Positions 7,971 to 15,932 of a DNA stretch of 39,502 bases are shown piece by piece (the stretch's first letter is position 1; every line of letters starts with the position of its first letter). Source of the stretch: Candidatus Hydrogenedentes bacterium UBA2224 (GTDB lineage Bacteria > Hydrogenedentota > Hydrogenedentia > Hydrogenedentales > SLHB01); contig DDYW01000066.1 in the NCBI GenBank assembly GCA_002348185.1, positions 1 to 39,502 of the forward strand, in the 5' to 3' direction. The notes beneath the pieces are model-generated. The model was not told the DNA's origin and did not search any database. It saw only the letters and a program-made list of their open reading frames with translations. Both the position numbers and the translations under genes were made by a program.

Positions 7971-8015
7971 CACCGCCTCCAGCACCGACTTCCGGCGCAC
8001 TTCCTTGTGACTCAT
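7971..8015 (-). pseudogene. N-terminal stub of a transposase
   Basis: On the minus strand an ATG at 8015 starts MSHKEVRRKSVLEAV, which resembles the first residues of helix-turn-helix integrase-type transposases from ISNCY/IS481-like elements. GGAAGGA lies just upstream. After 15 codons the frame runs into the dispersed hairpin repeat (shared with 35.5 kb), so the rest of the gene is gone. The reading frame stays open on to 7536, but that part is repeat sequence, not protein. The identification rests on a short motif and is tentative. Confidence 0.45.
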
Positions 8016-8120
8016 CACCAAATGTCCTTCCAAGGGAGCCCTCCTCTCGAAAAGCTCCCAGTGTGACATTTCTAACGAGTCCCAGGGGTGACATTATCAA
8101 AGAGTTTTGACAGGGGTTGA
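8016..8120 (-). mobile_element. Solo end of an insertion sequence
   Basis: Read on the minus strand, AATGTCAC boxes recur: TGTCACCCCTGGGA (complement of 8080-8095 region) and TGTCACACTGGGA (8056-8070 region), 24-25 bp apart, with a third TGTCAA near 8109. Repeated TGTCA boxes just outside a transposase start are typical of IS481/IS21/ISNCY-type termini. With the transposase stub they mark one end of an element whose body was lost by junction with the repeat at about 7970. Confidence 0.45.
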
Positions 8121-8261
8121 GATGACGCTTGAAATCCGTTCGGGCGTGCGCCATGCTGCTCCATCGGCTGCGTACGCCATTATGATGCCAACGACCGGGG
8201 CATGTCCCCGGTGCGGTCCGCGCCAGCCGGTGCGCGCTCGCGTCGCGAAGGAGGAACCCTG

Positions 8262-9635
8262 ATGAATCAACGCACTACACGTGGAAAAATGACCCGGAGA
8301 ACGTTTCTGGCCAGCACGGCGGCGCTGTCGGCCGCGTCGTGCGCGACCGTACCGCACGTCGTGACGGGGGCCGCCGCTGCCAAGACCCCGGCGAACGAAC
8401 GGCTGAATCTCGGCGCCATCGGCTTCGGCGGCATGGGCGCGGGCAACATCCGGAACCTGTCCGGCGAACAGTTTGTCGCGCTGTGCGACGTCGACACCGA
8501 ATACGCAGAACCCATTTTTGATGCGTTTCCCGAGGCCCGCCGGTATGCGGACTACCGGGAGATGCTGGCCGCCGAGAGCGACCTGGACGGCGTGGTCATC
8601 GCGACGCCGGACCATACGCACGCGGTGATCGCCATGGCGGCGATCAAGGCGGGCAAACACGTGTTCTGCCAGAAACCTCTGGCGCATGACGTGTACGAAT
8701 GCCGGATGCTGGCTCAGGCGGCCGCCGAGGCGGGGGTGGTCACCCAGATGGGCATCCAGGGGCATGCGGGCAACGGCACGCGCACGGTCGTGGAATGCAT
8801 CCAGGCCGGCGTCATCGGCGAGGTACGCGAAGTCCACGCCTTCTGTACGGATTCGTACTATCCCTGGGGGCATGAAAGCTGGAGCCCGAAGGAAGGGCGC
8901 GTGCCCGAGGAGACCGTGCCCGTGCCCGATACGCTGAACTGGGATCTCTGGCTCGGCCCGGCGGCGGCGCGCCCCTACCATCCCTGCTATCATCCCCGCG
9001 CGTGGCGCGCGTTCCAGGCGTTTGGCTCGGGCTGGATGGCGGACCGCGGCGCGCACAGCCTCGATTCGGTCAAGTGGGCGTTGAATCTCGGCCACCCGAC
9101 CCGGATCAGCGCCACCTCCACGGGCACCACGGACGAGATGCATCCGGTGTCCGCGGTCGTGACCTTCGAATTCCCGAAACGCGGGAAGATGCCGCCCGCG
9201 ACCGTCACGTGGTATACCGGCCTGCACGTTCCGCGTCCGGCGGAGGCGCCGGCGGGCGAACAGATCGGCGACGCGACCGGCGGTGTGCTGTATATCGGCA
9301 GCGAAGGTCTGATGACCTGCGACACCTACGGCGAGCGGCCCCGCCTGCTCCCGGCGGCGCGCATGGAGAAGTTCAAGGCGCCCGAACCGTCCATCCCGCG
9401 CGTGGAAGGCGAGAGCATCGAGGGCGACTGGGTCCGCGCGATCCGCAGCGGAACGAAAGCCTGTGCGGACTTTTCCTATTCGGGCCCGCTCACGGAGATC
9501 TGCGCGTTGGGAAACATCGCCAAACGTTTCGAGGACGCGCCCATCGAGTGGGACGGCGACGCCATGACGGTGACGAATCTTCCCGACGCAAACAAGTACG
9601 TCCGCACGGCGTATCGCGAGGGCTGGTCGCTGTAG
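8262..9635 (+). CDS. Tat-exported Gfo/Idh/MocA-family oxidoreductase
   Basis: A 457-aa NAD(P)-dependent sugar or inositol dehydrogenase-like protein. Residues 11-40 form a twin-arginine signal (TRRTFLAS with Arg12-Arg13, then a hydrophobic Ala-rich stretch), predicting export of the folded, cofactor-loaded protein. A Rossmann GxGxxG-type stretch begins at about 51 (GAIGFGGMG). The family EKP motif appears as QKP, with the conserved Lys at 138, in HVFCQKPLAH. The C-terminal half, with the GSGWMADRGAHSLD region, is the substrate domain. The ATG at 8262 has AAGGAGG (8248-8254) 7 nt upstream. Secreted members are numerous in Planctomycetota-like genomes and probably act on periplasmic glycans; the substrate is unknown. 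A 12-bp stem hairpin follows the gene. Confidence 0.9.
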   Translation: MNQRTTRGKMTRRTFLASTAALSAASCATVPHVVTGAAAAKTPANERLNLGAIGFGGMGAGNIRNLSGEQFVALCDVDTEYAEPIFDAFPEARRYADYREMLAAESDLDGVVIATPDHTHAVIAMAAIKAGKHVFCQKPLAHDVYECRMLAQAAAEAGVVTQMGIQGHAGNGTRTVVECIQAGVIGEVREVHAFCTDSYYPWGHESWSPKEGRVPEETVPVPDTLNWDLWLGPAAARPYHPCYHPRAWRAFQAFGSGWMADRGAHSLDSVKWALNLGHPTRISATSTGTTDEMHPVSAVVTFEFPKRGKMPPATVTWYTGLHVPRPAEAPAGEQIGDATGGVLYIGSEGLMTCDTYGERPRLLPAARMEKFKAPEPSIPRVEGESIEGDWVRAIRSGTKACADFSYSGPLTEICALGNIAKRFEDAPIEWDGDAMTVTNLPDANKYVRTAYREGWSL

Positions 9636-9647
9636 CCTCGCGGGACG

Positions 9648-9687
9648 CGGGCCTCGCGCCGGTACTGTACTGTATGCGCGAGGCCCG
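9648..9687 (+). terminator. 12-bp perfect hairpin after the oxidoreductase gene
   Basis: CGGGCCTCGCGC (9648-9659) and GCGCGAGGCCCG (9676-9687) are perfect inverted repeats around a 16-nt loop, beginning 12 bp after the stop codon. No T tract follows, so it may be a 3'-end stabiliser or a T-less terminator. It is the strongest hairpin in this spacer; 9688-9856 shows nothing else. Confidence 0.5.
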
Positions 9688-9856
9688 GTCCGCCCGGCCA
9701 CGGGCGTCACGTGCGGTGTCGTTCGCCGGGGCGGGGACGTCCACCCCGTCCACCAGAGGGAGACCGCCCATCTTCCACTTCGCTCAGTTTACGGCCCGCC
9801 TTCAACGGCGCCCCTGTCTGCATCGTGCTTACCGGGATTCGGGTGATCGGCGGCAC

Positions 9857-9885
9857 TTGATTCCCAGTGTAACGATGCCTAGTCT
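9857..9885 (+). promoter_or_regulatory. Candidate promoter for the small ORF and comEC
   Basis: TTGATT (9857-9862), a 17-bp spacer and TAGTCT (9880-9885) lie about 50 bp before the small ORF start at 9938. The -10 box is weak (three of six). Confidence 0.35.
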
Positions 9886-9937
9886 GGTGGGGTAATTTGA
9901 ACATTCCGCGTGCCGGGCCGCGCATGAAGGAGACAGG

Positions 9938-10075
9938 GTGATGATTCTGGATGGTTTGGGCAATCTGTGGGACCTCCTGTTGTCGCAGGTTATCGTGCTG
10001 GAACCCACGAACACGCTGTCGCAGCTCTACAACCTTTTGTACAATCTGCTGATGCTGTTCGCGACGATCTTCTGA
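9938..10075 (+). CDS. Small hydrophobic protein, 45 aa
   Basis: A 45-codon ORF starts GTG at 9938, with an adjacent ATG at 9941, after GAAGGAG (9925-9931). It begins MMILDGLGNLWDLLL and ends LLYNLLMLFATIF. It is rich in Leu, Ile and Phe with amphipathic character and no cysteine. A good ribosome-binding site, a possible promoter and a position 57 bp before comEC suggest it is expressed. I do not recognise a family. It might be a small membrane protein or a leader peptide for comEC; the sequence does not decide. Confidence 0.5.
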   Translation: MMILDGLGNLWDLLLSQVIVLEPTNTLSQLYNLLYNLLMLFATIF

Positions 10076-10132
10076 CAACGAGGCGAGGCCAGGCATGCGG
10101 GGGTACGCCGTGGTCCAACGGGGTGAGGCGTT

Positions 10133-12577
10133 GTGAACCGGCCGCTGGTATGGGTGGCCGGGGGAGTTTCGGCGGGGATTGTGGCGGGCGCGGGGGGATA
10201 CGCGCCCGGCCTCCTGGTTCCACTGCTGGTGTGCGCGGGGGGCGTGGCCTGTCTGTACGCCTTTTCGGCGCTGTCGCTGTCGCGCCCGTTCGGGGTGTTC
10301 CTCTGTTTTCTGGGCGTTGGGGCCCTGCTGTACAACGCGGGCCACGCGGGTCCGCCCGGCGACCCGCTCAGCCGCTTCCTCGCGGGGTACGAACCGGGCC
10401 CGTGCCGCATCGAAGGGGTGGTGCGCGACGTGCCCTACGCCAGCCCGCCCGATGAATACGCGCGGTTTTTTCTGGAAGCCGACCGGCTGATGCTCGACGG
10501 CCGCGAAACCACTGTCCGGGGCGGCGTGCTTGTCAAATGGACCGACCCGGGCCCGCTGCCGTGGCCGGGCGCCCGGGTGGCGGTCTCCGGGCGCTGGGAC
10601 CTGGCCCTGGCCCGTGTCAATCCGGGCATGCCGAGTTGGGAGGATGCCCTTCGTCGCGACCGCATCCACACGGCCCTCACGGCGCGGGGCGACGATAGCG
10701 TCGAGGCGCTCGCACCGGCCCCCTGGTATTCGGCGAAGCACGGGTCGGCCCGGCTGCGGCGGGCTCAGGCGGAGCGCTTCGGGCGGGCCATGCCCGCGCC
10801 GGCGCGGGCCTTCGCGCTGATGGTGTGGCTGGGCGACCGGAGCGGGCTGACGCCGGCCGGCTATGCCCGGTACGTCGACACGGGCACGTCGCACATCCTG
10901 GCGATTTCGGGCATTCACGTTTCGATCGTGTTCGTCACGGCGACGGCCTTCTTCGAAGCGTTGACCTCCACCCGCCGGCGGGCCTCGGTATTGGCCCTGC
11001 TGCTGGTCTGGCTGTTCGCGCTGATGGCGGGCGGGCGGGCCCCGGCGTTGCGGGCGGCCATCATGTTCACGATGTATGTGCTGGCGGATTTCGCCCGGCG
11101 GGAACGCGACGCGCCGACGGCCCTGAGCATTGCGGCGCTGCTTTTCACCGTGTGGCGGCCGGACATCCTCTTCGATGCCGGGTTTCAACTGTCGTTCTTG
11201 AGTGTCGCGTCGCTGCTCTTGTTTCTTCCCCACTTCTCCGGGCTCCTGGAACGCTTTCCGTACTACCTTCGCCAGCCGCTCGCGATGCCGGTGGCGGTGC
11301 TGGTGTTGCCGCTTCCCATGGCGGCCTACCACTACAACAGCATCTCGCTCGCGGCGCCGCTGGCCAACCTGCTGGTGGTGCCCCTGCTGGGGATGGGGTT
11401 GTGGCTCTGTTTCGCCACCAGCGCCCTGTCTTTTGTCTGGATGGGCGCCGCCGCCCTGTTCGGTCACGCCCTGCTGCCCGTCACACTGCTCATCGGATGG
11501 ATCATCGACACCGTGCGCGGTCTTCCGGGCGCCCACGTCGACGTCTCGCGTCCCTCGGGCACGGCCCTGCTGTGTTACTGGCTGGCCTTGGGCGTTCTGG
11601 TCCTGGCGTTCGAAAACCCGCCATGGCGGCGCAGGGCGGGTGTGGCGGCAACGCTCCTGCTGGTTCTGGCGGTGCTGAGCTGGCGGCCGGCGCCCGTGCC
11701 GGAAGCGGTCGTCCTGGATATCGGCCATGCCGACGCCATCTACATCCACACGCCCGGCGGCGATACGATCCTGATCGACGGCGGCGATCGTTCTCCCTAT
11801 GGGGACGCGGGTGAACGCGTGCTGGTACCGTTTCTGCGCGCGCGCGGCATCCGGCGACTCGACAAAGTCATCCTGACGCATCCGCACCGCGACCACCTCG
11901 GCGGCCTGCTCACCGTGTTCGAGGAACTGCCGGTCGGGGAACTGCTGGCCGGGGCGGAACTGAACACGCACGACCCGGAGACGGAGGAGGCCCGGCTGGC
12001 CGTTCTCTGCGCCGAACACGCGGTTCCGGTGCGCACGCTGCGGGCCGGCGACAGCATCGCGCTGGCCGGGGCGGCGCTTGACGTGCTGCATCCCGACCCG
12101 GCCCGGGCCGACGCGCCCAATCCGAACAACCGGTCGGTGGTGTGCCGGTTCCGGTGGTCCGGCGGCAGCCTGTTGCTCACGGGAGACATCGAACAACCCG
12201 TGGAGGAGGCCTTGTGCGGGTCCGCGTGCCGGAGCGATCTGCTGAAGGTTCCGCATCATGGGTCGGATACCTCGAGCACCGGGCCTTTCCTCGACGCCGT
12301 CGCGCCGCGCTACGCCCTGGTATCGACGGGGCCCTGGCAAGGTGGGGAGGCCGTTTCCCAGGCCGTACTCGACCGGTGCCGTGAACGGGGCATCACGGTC
12401 TTGCGTACGGACCGCCACGGCGGCATTCGCATCCGTCTGCTCGAACACTCCTTCGCCATCGAGGCCGCGCGGCTTCGGCGGAATTACCCCGTAATTGCCG
12501 GCACGACACCGGCGGCGCGAGTGCTTGTGCCGGGTACGGCCATGCGGTATGCTGAGACAGGGAGGGGATTGCGATGA
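10133..12577 (+). CDS. comEC: ComEC/Rec2-family DNA uptake channel with metallo-beta-lactamase domain
   Basis: An 814-aa inner-membrane protein of the competence channel family, which takes single-stranded DNA into the cytoplasm. The order is normal and full length: N-terminal membrane segments with a DUF4131-type soluble domain (to about 220), the polytopic Competence domain with the signature HILAISGIHVSIV from residue 254, then a C-terminal metallo-beta-lactamase-like nuclease domain. The latter keeps HPHRDH (583-588), TGD with Asp685, and HHG (708-710), so metal binding looks intact. The GTG at 10133 follows GTGAGG. The stop overlaps the next start by 4 bp (ATGA). No other competence genes are nearby, as is common for comEC. 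Confidence 0.93.
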   Translation: MNRPLVWVAGGVSAGIVAGAGGYAPGLLVPLLVCAGGVACLYAFSALSLSRPFGVFLCFLGVGALLYNAGHAGPPGDPLSRFLAGYEPGPCRIEGVVRDVPYASPPDEYARFFLEADRLMLDGRETTVRGGVLVKWTDPGPLPWPGARVAVSGRWDLALARVNPGMPSWEDALRRDRIHTALTARGDDSVEALAPAPWYSAKHGSARLRRAQAERFGRAMPAPARAFALMVWLGDRSGLTPAGYARYVDTGTSHILAISGIHVSIVFVTATAFFEALTSTRRRASVLALLLVWLFALMAGGRAPALRAAIMFTMYVLADFARRERDAPTALSIAALLFTVWRPDILFDAGFQLSFLSVASLLLFLPHFSGLLERFPYYLRQPLAMPVAVLVLPLPMAAYHYNSISLAAPLANLLVVPLLGMGLWLCFATSALSFVWMGAAALFGHALLPVTLLIGWIIDTVRGLPGAHVDVSRPSGTALLCYWLALGVLVLAFENPPWRRRAGVAATLLLVLAVLSWRPAPVPEAVVLDIGHADAIYIHTPGGDTILIDGGDRSPYGDAGERVLVPFLRARGIRRLDKVILTHPHRDHLGGLLTVFEELPVGELLAGAELNTHDPETEEARLAVLCAEHAVPVRTLRAGDSIALAGAALDVLHPDPARADAPNPNNRSVVCRFRWSGGSLLLTGDIEQPVEEALCGSACRSDLLKVPHHGSDTSSTGPFLDAVAPRYALVSTGPWQGGEAVSQAVLDRCRERGITVLRTDRHGGIRIRLLEHSFAIEAARLRRNYPVIAGTTPAARVLVPGTAMRYAETGRGLR

Positions 12578-13221
12578 GGCCGCGCGTGTACCGGCGCATG
12601 ACGCTGGCGATTCTGTTTCTGGCGGTCTGTCTGCCTGGATTTGCCGCGGAACCGCCTGCCGTGGAGGCCGCGCCGTCCACCGCACGACCGGCAGCCTGGG
12701 CCGAGCCGCTCGAGATGGAGGGCGTGCCCAATCTCCACAAGGTATCCGATACGCTCTACCGCAGCGCGCAACCCACCGCCGAAGGCATGCGGAACCTCCA
12801 GGAACTCGGCGTCAAGACCATCATCAACCTCCGCTCGTTTCATTCCGACCGCCAGGAGATCGGCGAGACGGGCCTCGGATACGAACATATTTATATGAAG
12901 GCCTGGCATCCCGAGGAGAAAGAGATCGTACGGTTTCTCCAGCTCGTGACCGACCCCGACCGGACCCCCGTGCTCGTCCATTGCATGCACGGCGCCGACC
13001 GGACGGGCGTCCTGTCCGCCGTGTACCGCGTCGCCGTCGAAGGGTGGACCAAAGACGAGGCCCTCCGGGAGCTCACCCAGGGAGGATTCGGGTTCCACCG
13101 CTTCTGGAAGAACCTCCCGGAATGGTTCGAGAACCTTGATATCGACGCGATGAAACGGCGCGCGGGGCTCGCGGATGAACCCGCGCCCCTTGCCCCCGAA
13201 GCCCCCGCGCCGGTCCGCTGA
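12574..13221 (+). CDS. Secreted tyrosine/dual-specificity phosphatase-like protein
   Basis: A 215-aa protein with a cleavable signal peptide (about 1-25, ending GFAAEPP). Residues 52-190 match the cysteine phosphatase fold: LYRSAQPTAEGMRNL at 61-75, NLRS at 85-88, and the P-loop HCMHGADRTG (136-145) with nucleophile Cys137 and Arg143. The usual general-acid Asp position is unclear; the matching loop reads KAWHPEE, so catalysis may be altered or use Glu. The fold acts on phosphotyrosine, phosphoserine or other phosphoesters; a periplasmic substrate is inferred from the signal peptide. The start overlaps the comEC stop by 4 bp, implying translational coupling. The C-terminus is Pro/Ala-rich. 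Confidence 0.85.
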   Translation: MRPRVYRRMTLAILFLAVCLPGFAAEPPAVEAAPSTARPAAWAEPLEMEGVPNLHKVSDTLYRSAQPTAEGMRNLQELGVKTIINLRSFHSDRQEIGETGLGYEHIYMKAWHPEEKEIVRFLQLVTDPDRTPVLVHCMHGADRTGVLSAVYRVAVEGWTKDEALRELTQGGFGFHRFWKNLPEWFENLDIDAMKRRAGLADEPAPLAPEAPAPVR

Positions 13222-13326
13222 CGTTCCGGTCCCGGCGCACTCTCTCTCGCACGCGACCCGGCGCATCTGCTATCGTGCCGGGCATGGGGAGAAGCGCGCA
13301 TCCCGCGCGGAAGGAGTGGCGGTTCC

Positions 13327-14955
13327 ATGGGACAACTCAATGGCCTGGACTGGGGCATCATCGTGCTGTATTTCGGCGTGGTGTTCGGGGTGGCGGTGTG
13401 GGCGGCGCTCACCAACCGGAAACAGCGCGACAACTCGGCGGGCTATTTCCTCGCGGGGCGCAACGTGGGCTGGTTTGTCATCGGCGCGTCGATGTTTGCG
13501 TCGAACATCGGCTCGGAGCATCTGGTGGGCCTGGCGGGCGCGGGGGCATCGACGGGCGTGGTGCTGGGCCAGTTCGAGGTGCAGGCGTCGCTGGCGATCC
13601 TGGTGCTCGGGTGGCTGTTCGTGCCGTTCTACGTGAAGAGCGGCGTGTTCACCATGCCTGAATTCCTCGAACGGCGCTATTCGCCCGCCGCGCGGTGGTA
13701 TCTCGCAGTCGTTTCGATCATCAGTTACGTCCTGACCAAGATCTCGGTCACGATCTACGCGGGGGGCGTCGTGTTTACCGCGCTCATGGGCATCGAATTC
13801 TGGACCGGCGCCATCATCGTTGTACTCGCCACGGGCGTCTACACGGTGTTTGGCGGGTTGCGGGCCGTGCTCTACACCGACATGATCCAGGCCCTGGTCC
13901 TGATCGGCGGGTCGGCCGCGGTTACCGTTATCGGTCTCCAGCAAGCCGGCGGATGGAACTCACTATGCGAGGAGGCCGGCCCCGGTATGATGAGCATGTG
14001 GAGGCCCTTCAGCGATCCCGATTTTCCGTGGACCGCGGTCCTGCTCGGCGCGCCCATTCTGGGCCTCTGGTACTGGTGCACCGACCAGTTTATCGTGCAG
14101 CGCGTGCTGTCAGCCAAAAACGAAGAAGAAGCCCGCCGCGGCACGATCTTCGCCGGCTTCCTCAAACAGTTGCCCCTGTTTATCTTTGTGATCCCCGGCG
14201 TGATCGCGTACGTCCTCGTCCAGCGCGGCAGCATCGCGCTGGGCCGTCCCGACGAGGCGTTGCCGGTGCTGATCGCACGGCTGCTGCCGGCCGGGATTCG
14301 CGGACTGGTGGTCGCGGGGCTGTTGGCGGCGTTGATGAGTTCCCTGTCGTCGGTGTTCAACTCGTGCTCGACCCTGATCACTTGGGACGTATACCGCAAA
14401 CTGCGCCCGGCCGCCTCCGAGCACCACCTCGTCGTGGTGGGGCAGCTCTCGACCGTGGTGCTGGTGGTTCTGGGCCTGGCGTGGATCCCGTTCATGCGGT
14501 TCATTTCGGGCGAGCTGTACACCTACCTCCAGAGCGTGCAGTCCTACATCGCGCCGCCGATCACCGCGGTGTTCCTGCTGGGGATCTTCTGGAAACGCGT
14601 GAACGCCCAGGGCGCGCTGGCGGCGCTGTTCACCGGATTCGTTCTCGGCATGGGCCGCCTCGTTGCGGAACTCATGCGCCACAACCTGACAGGATGGCTG
14701 CACACGTTTGCCACGATCCATTTCCTGCACTTCGCGCTGTTCCTGTTCCTGCTCTGCTGCGGCATCCTCGTCATCGTAAGCCTGCTGACGCGTCCCGCGC
14801 CGGACAGCCAGCTCGCGGGCCTCACCTTCGCCACCACGGAAGGCGTCGAACTCCGGAAAGGACTGTGGTCGCGCGCTGGCCTCGCCTTCACGCTCATCCT
14901 GCTCGGCATCGTCTGCGCCGTGTGGTATTACTTTTCGCCTCTGAACCTGGGGTAA
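13327..14955 (+). CDS. Sodium:solute symporter (SSS family)
   Basis: A 542-aa polytopic membrane protein with about 13-14 hydrophobic segments, like the sodium/glucose and sodium/proline symporters. Family hallmarks are GYFLAGRNVGWFVIGASMFASNIGSEH near the N-terminus (read here in shorter pieces: GYFLAGRN, SMFASNIGSEH), GVYTVFGGLRAVLYTD mid-protein and SLSSVFNS later. It likely imports a sugar or related solute with Na+. The substrate cannot be assigned, though SGLT-like members are common near sugar catabolism. The ATG at 13327 follows AAGGAG with 10 nt spacing. It sits 105 bp after the phosphatase gene and ends 18 bp before a convergent gene. Confidence 0.93.
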   Translation: MGQLNGLDWGIIVLYFGVVFGVAVWAALTNRKQRDNSAGYFLAGRNVGWFVIGASMFASNIGSEHLVGLAGAGASTGVVLGQFEVQASLAILVLGWLFVPFYVKSGVFTMPEFLERRYSPAARWYLAVVSIISYVLTKISVTIYAGGVVFTALMGIEFWTGAIIVVLATGVYTVFGGLRAVLYTDMIQALVLIGGSAAVTVIGLQQAGGWNSLCEEAGPGMMSMWRPFSDPDFPWTAVLLGAPILGLWYWCTDQFIVQRVLSAKNEEEARRGTIFAGFLKQLPLFIFVIPGVIAYVLVQRGSIALGRPDEALPVLIARLLPAGIRGLVVAGLLAALMSSLSSVFNSCSTLITWDVYRKLRPAASEHHLVVVGQLSTVVLVVLGLAWIPFMRFISGELYTYLQSVQSYIAPPITAVFLLGIFWKRVNAQGALAALFTGFVLGMGRLVAELMRHNLTGWLHTFATIHFLHFALFLFLLCCGILVIVSLLTRPAPDSQLAGLTFATTEGVELRKGLWSRAGLAFTLILLGIVCAVWYYFSPLNLG

Positions 14956-14973
14956 AGGACCTCGCCAGCCTGT

Positions 14974-15756
14974 TCAGGAGACCGCGTGCCGAGCTGGCGC
15001 CCGACGCTTCCGAACCACGCCGTTTTCCACTTCGAAATCGCAGATCAGCGGCATGTGGTCGGAGTACGTGACGGGAGGGATGCGGAAATTGGTGACGTGA
15101 ATGGACGGACTGTGCAGGATGAAATCGAGCTGGCGGCGGGGTTTCCGGCTCGGGAAGGTGGGCCAGGCCTGCGCGTTCGCGTTCTGGAGGCCCGAAGCCG
15201 CCATGAAAAGGCCCAGTTCGCGGTCGCCCCAGAACGCATTGAAATCGCCCGCAACGATCTTGGGTTTGCGCACCTCGGCGAACAGCGCGTAAAGGCTGCT
15301 CAACTGGTACTGGCGATGGCGGTACTTGAGCGACAGGTGGACCAGGAAGATCTCGAAGGTCTCGAATTCCAGCCGGATGACCAGGCGTTTTATGCCCTCG
15401 CTGAAATAGTGCCGGCGATGCGCTTCGATCGCCTGGTTGGTGATGAACGCGTTGCCCTGTTCGCGCAGGACCGGCATGCGGTGGAGAACGGACGACCGTG
15501 AATACTTCGATTCGTATACGTGGGTCTGGCCCAGCTCGTGCGCGATGGCCTCGGCCTGATTCGTCTTGGCGGAACGGTACGACCCGTTATCCACCTCCAC
15601 CAGACCGATGATGTCGGGACGTTCCGATTTCAGGAACTCCGCGATCTTCTTCAGATTGGTCTGGGTGCGGCGCAGGTATCCGCTGAACGGAAACGGGACA
15701 TGGTAGTCCCATCCCGCCCCCGTTCCGTAGCGTATATTGTACAGAAGAAACCGCAT
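14974..15756 (-). CDS. Endonuclease/exonuclease/phosphatase-family protein
   Basis: A 260-aa metal-dependent hydrolase of the EEP fold, which includes DNase I, exonuclease III and phosphodiesterases. All core residues are visible: Asn7 (YNIRYG), Glu54 (GLVEVDN), His140 (HLS), Asp171/Asn173 (GDFN), Asp211 (LDFIL) and the SDH triad end at 232-234. No signal peptide is seen. The ATG at 15756 is preferred because the candidate promoter (15817-15845) lies upstream of it and the farther in-frame start falls inside that promoter; another ATG at 15780 is possible. Such stand-alone proteins are often annotated as endonucleases, but the substrate is not predictable. It is divergent from the aminotransferase gene. 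Confidence 0.88.
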   Translation of the reverse strand: MRFLLYNIRYGTGAGWDYHVPFPFSGYLRRTQTNLKKIAEFLKSERPDIIGLVEVDNGSYRSAKTNQAEAIAHELGQTHVYESKYSRSSVLHRMPVLREQGNAFITNQAIEAHRRHYFSEGIKRLVIRLEFETFEIFLVHLSLKYRHRQYQLSSLYALFAEVRKPKIVAGDFNAFWGDRELGLFMAASGLQNANAQAWPTFPSRKPRRQLDFILHSPSIHVTNFRIPPVTYSDHMPLICDFEVENGVVRKRRAPARHAVS

Positions 15757-15816
15757 GTCAGGGTATTGACTTTCCCCCATCCACGGCGTGTTGCCGGGGG
15801 GGAGATATGCGCCTCT

Positions 15817-15845
15817 ACTGTACGCCCGGCGCGGCCGCAACGCAA
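15817..15845 (-). promoter_or_regulatory. Candidate promoter for the EEP-family gene
   Basis: On the minus strand TTGCGT (15845-15840), a 17-bp spacer and TACAGT (15822-15817) lie about 60 bp before the ATG at 15756. The -10 box matches four of six. Confidence 0.35.
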
Positions 15846-15856
15846 CCGTCCTGACG

Positions 15857-15885
15857 TGGAAAACGCCGCCTCGAATGGATACACT
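15857..15885 (+). promoter_or_regulatory. Candidate promoter for the DegT-family gene
   Basis: TGGAAA (15857-15862), a 17-bp spacer and TACACT (15880-15885) lie about 48 bp before the start at 15933. Both boxes match four of six. It is back-to-back with the minus-strand candidate. Confidence 0.4.
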
Positions 15886-15932
15886 CTACCCATCGCCAAC
15901 GCCACAACCGCAACCGGGAGACGTCATCCGTC

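Noticed and set aside
7536..8069. A 177-codon minus-strand ORF as a real gene
   Set aside because: Only its first part resembles a transposase start; the remainder translates hairpin-cassette repeat sequence shared with another spacer.
7005..8261. CRISPR array or tRNA cluster in the long spacer
   Set aside because: Repeats are not evenly spaced with unique spacers, and no cloverleaf with an acceptor stem and T-arm consensus was seen.
9707..12685. A 992-codon open frame on the minus strand
   Set aside because: Antisense to comEC; rich in Arg, Gln, Gly and His with no recognisable fold.
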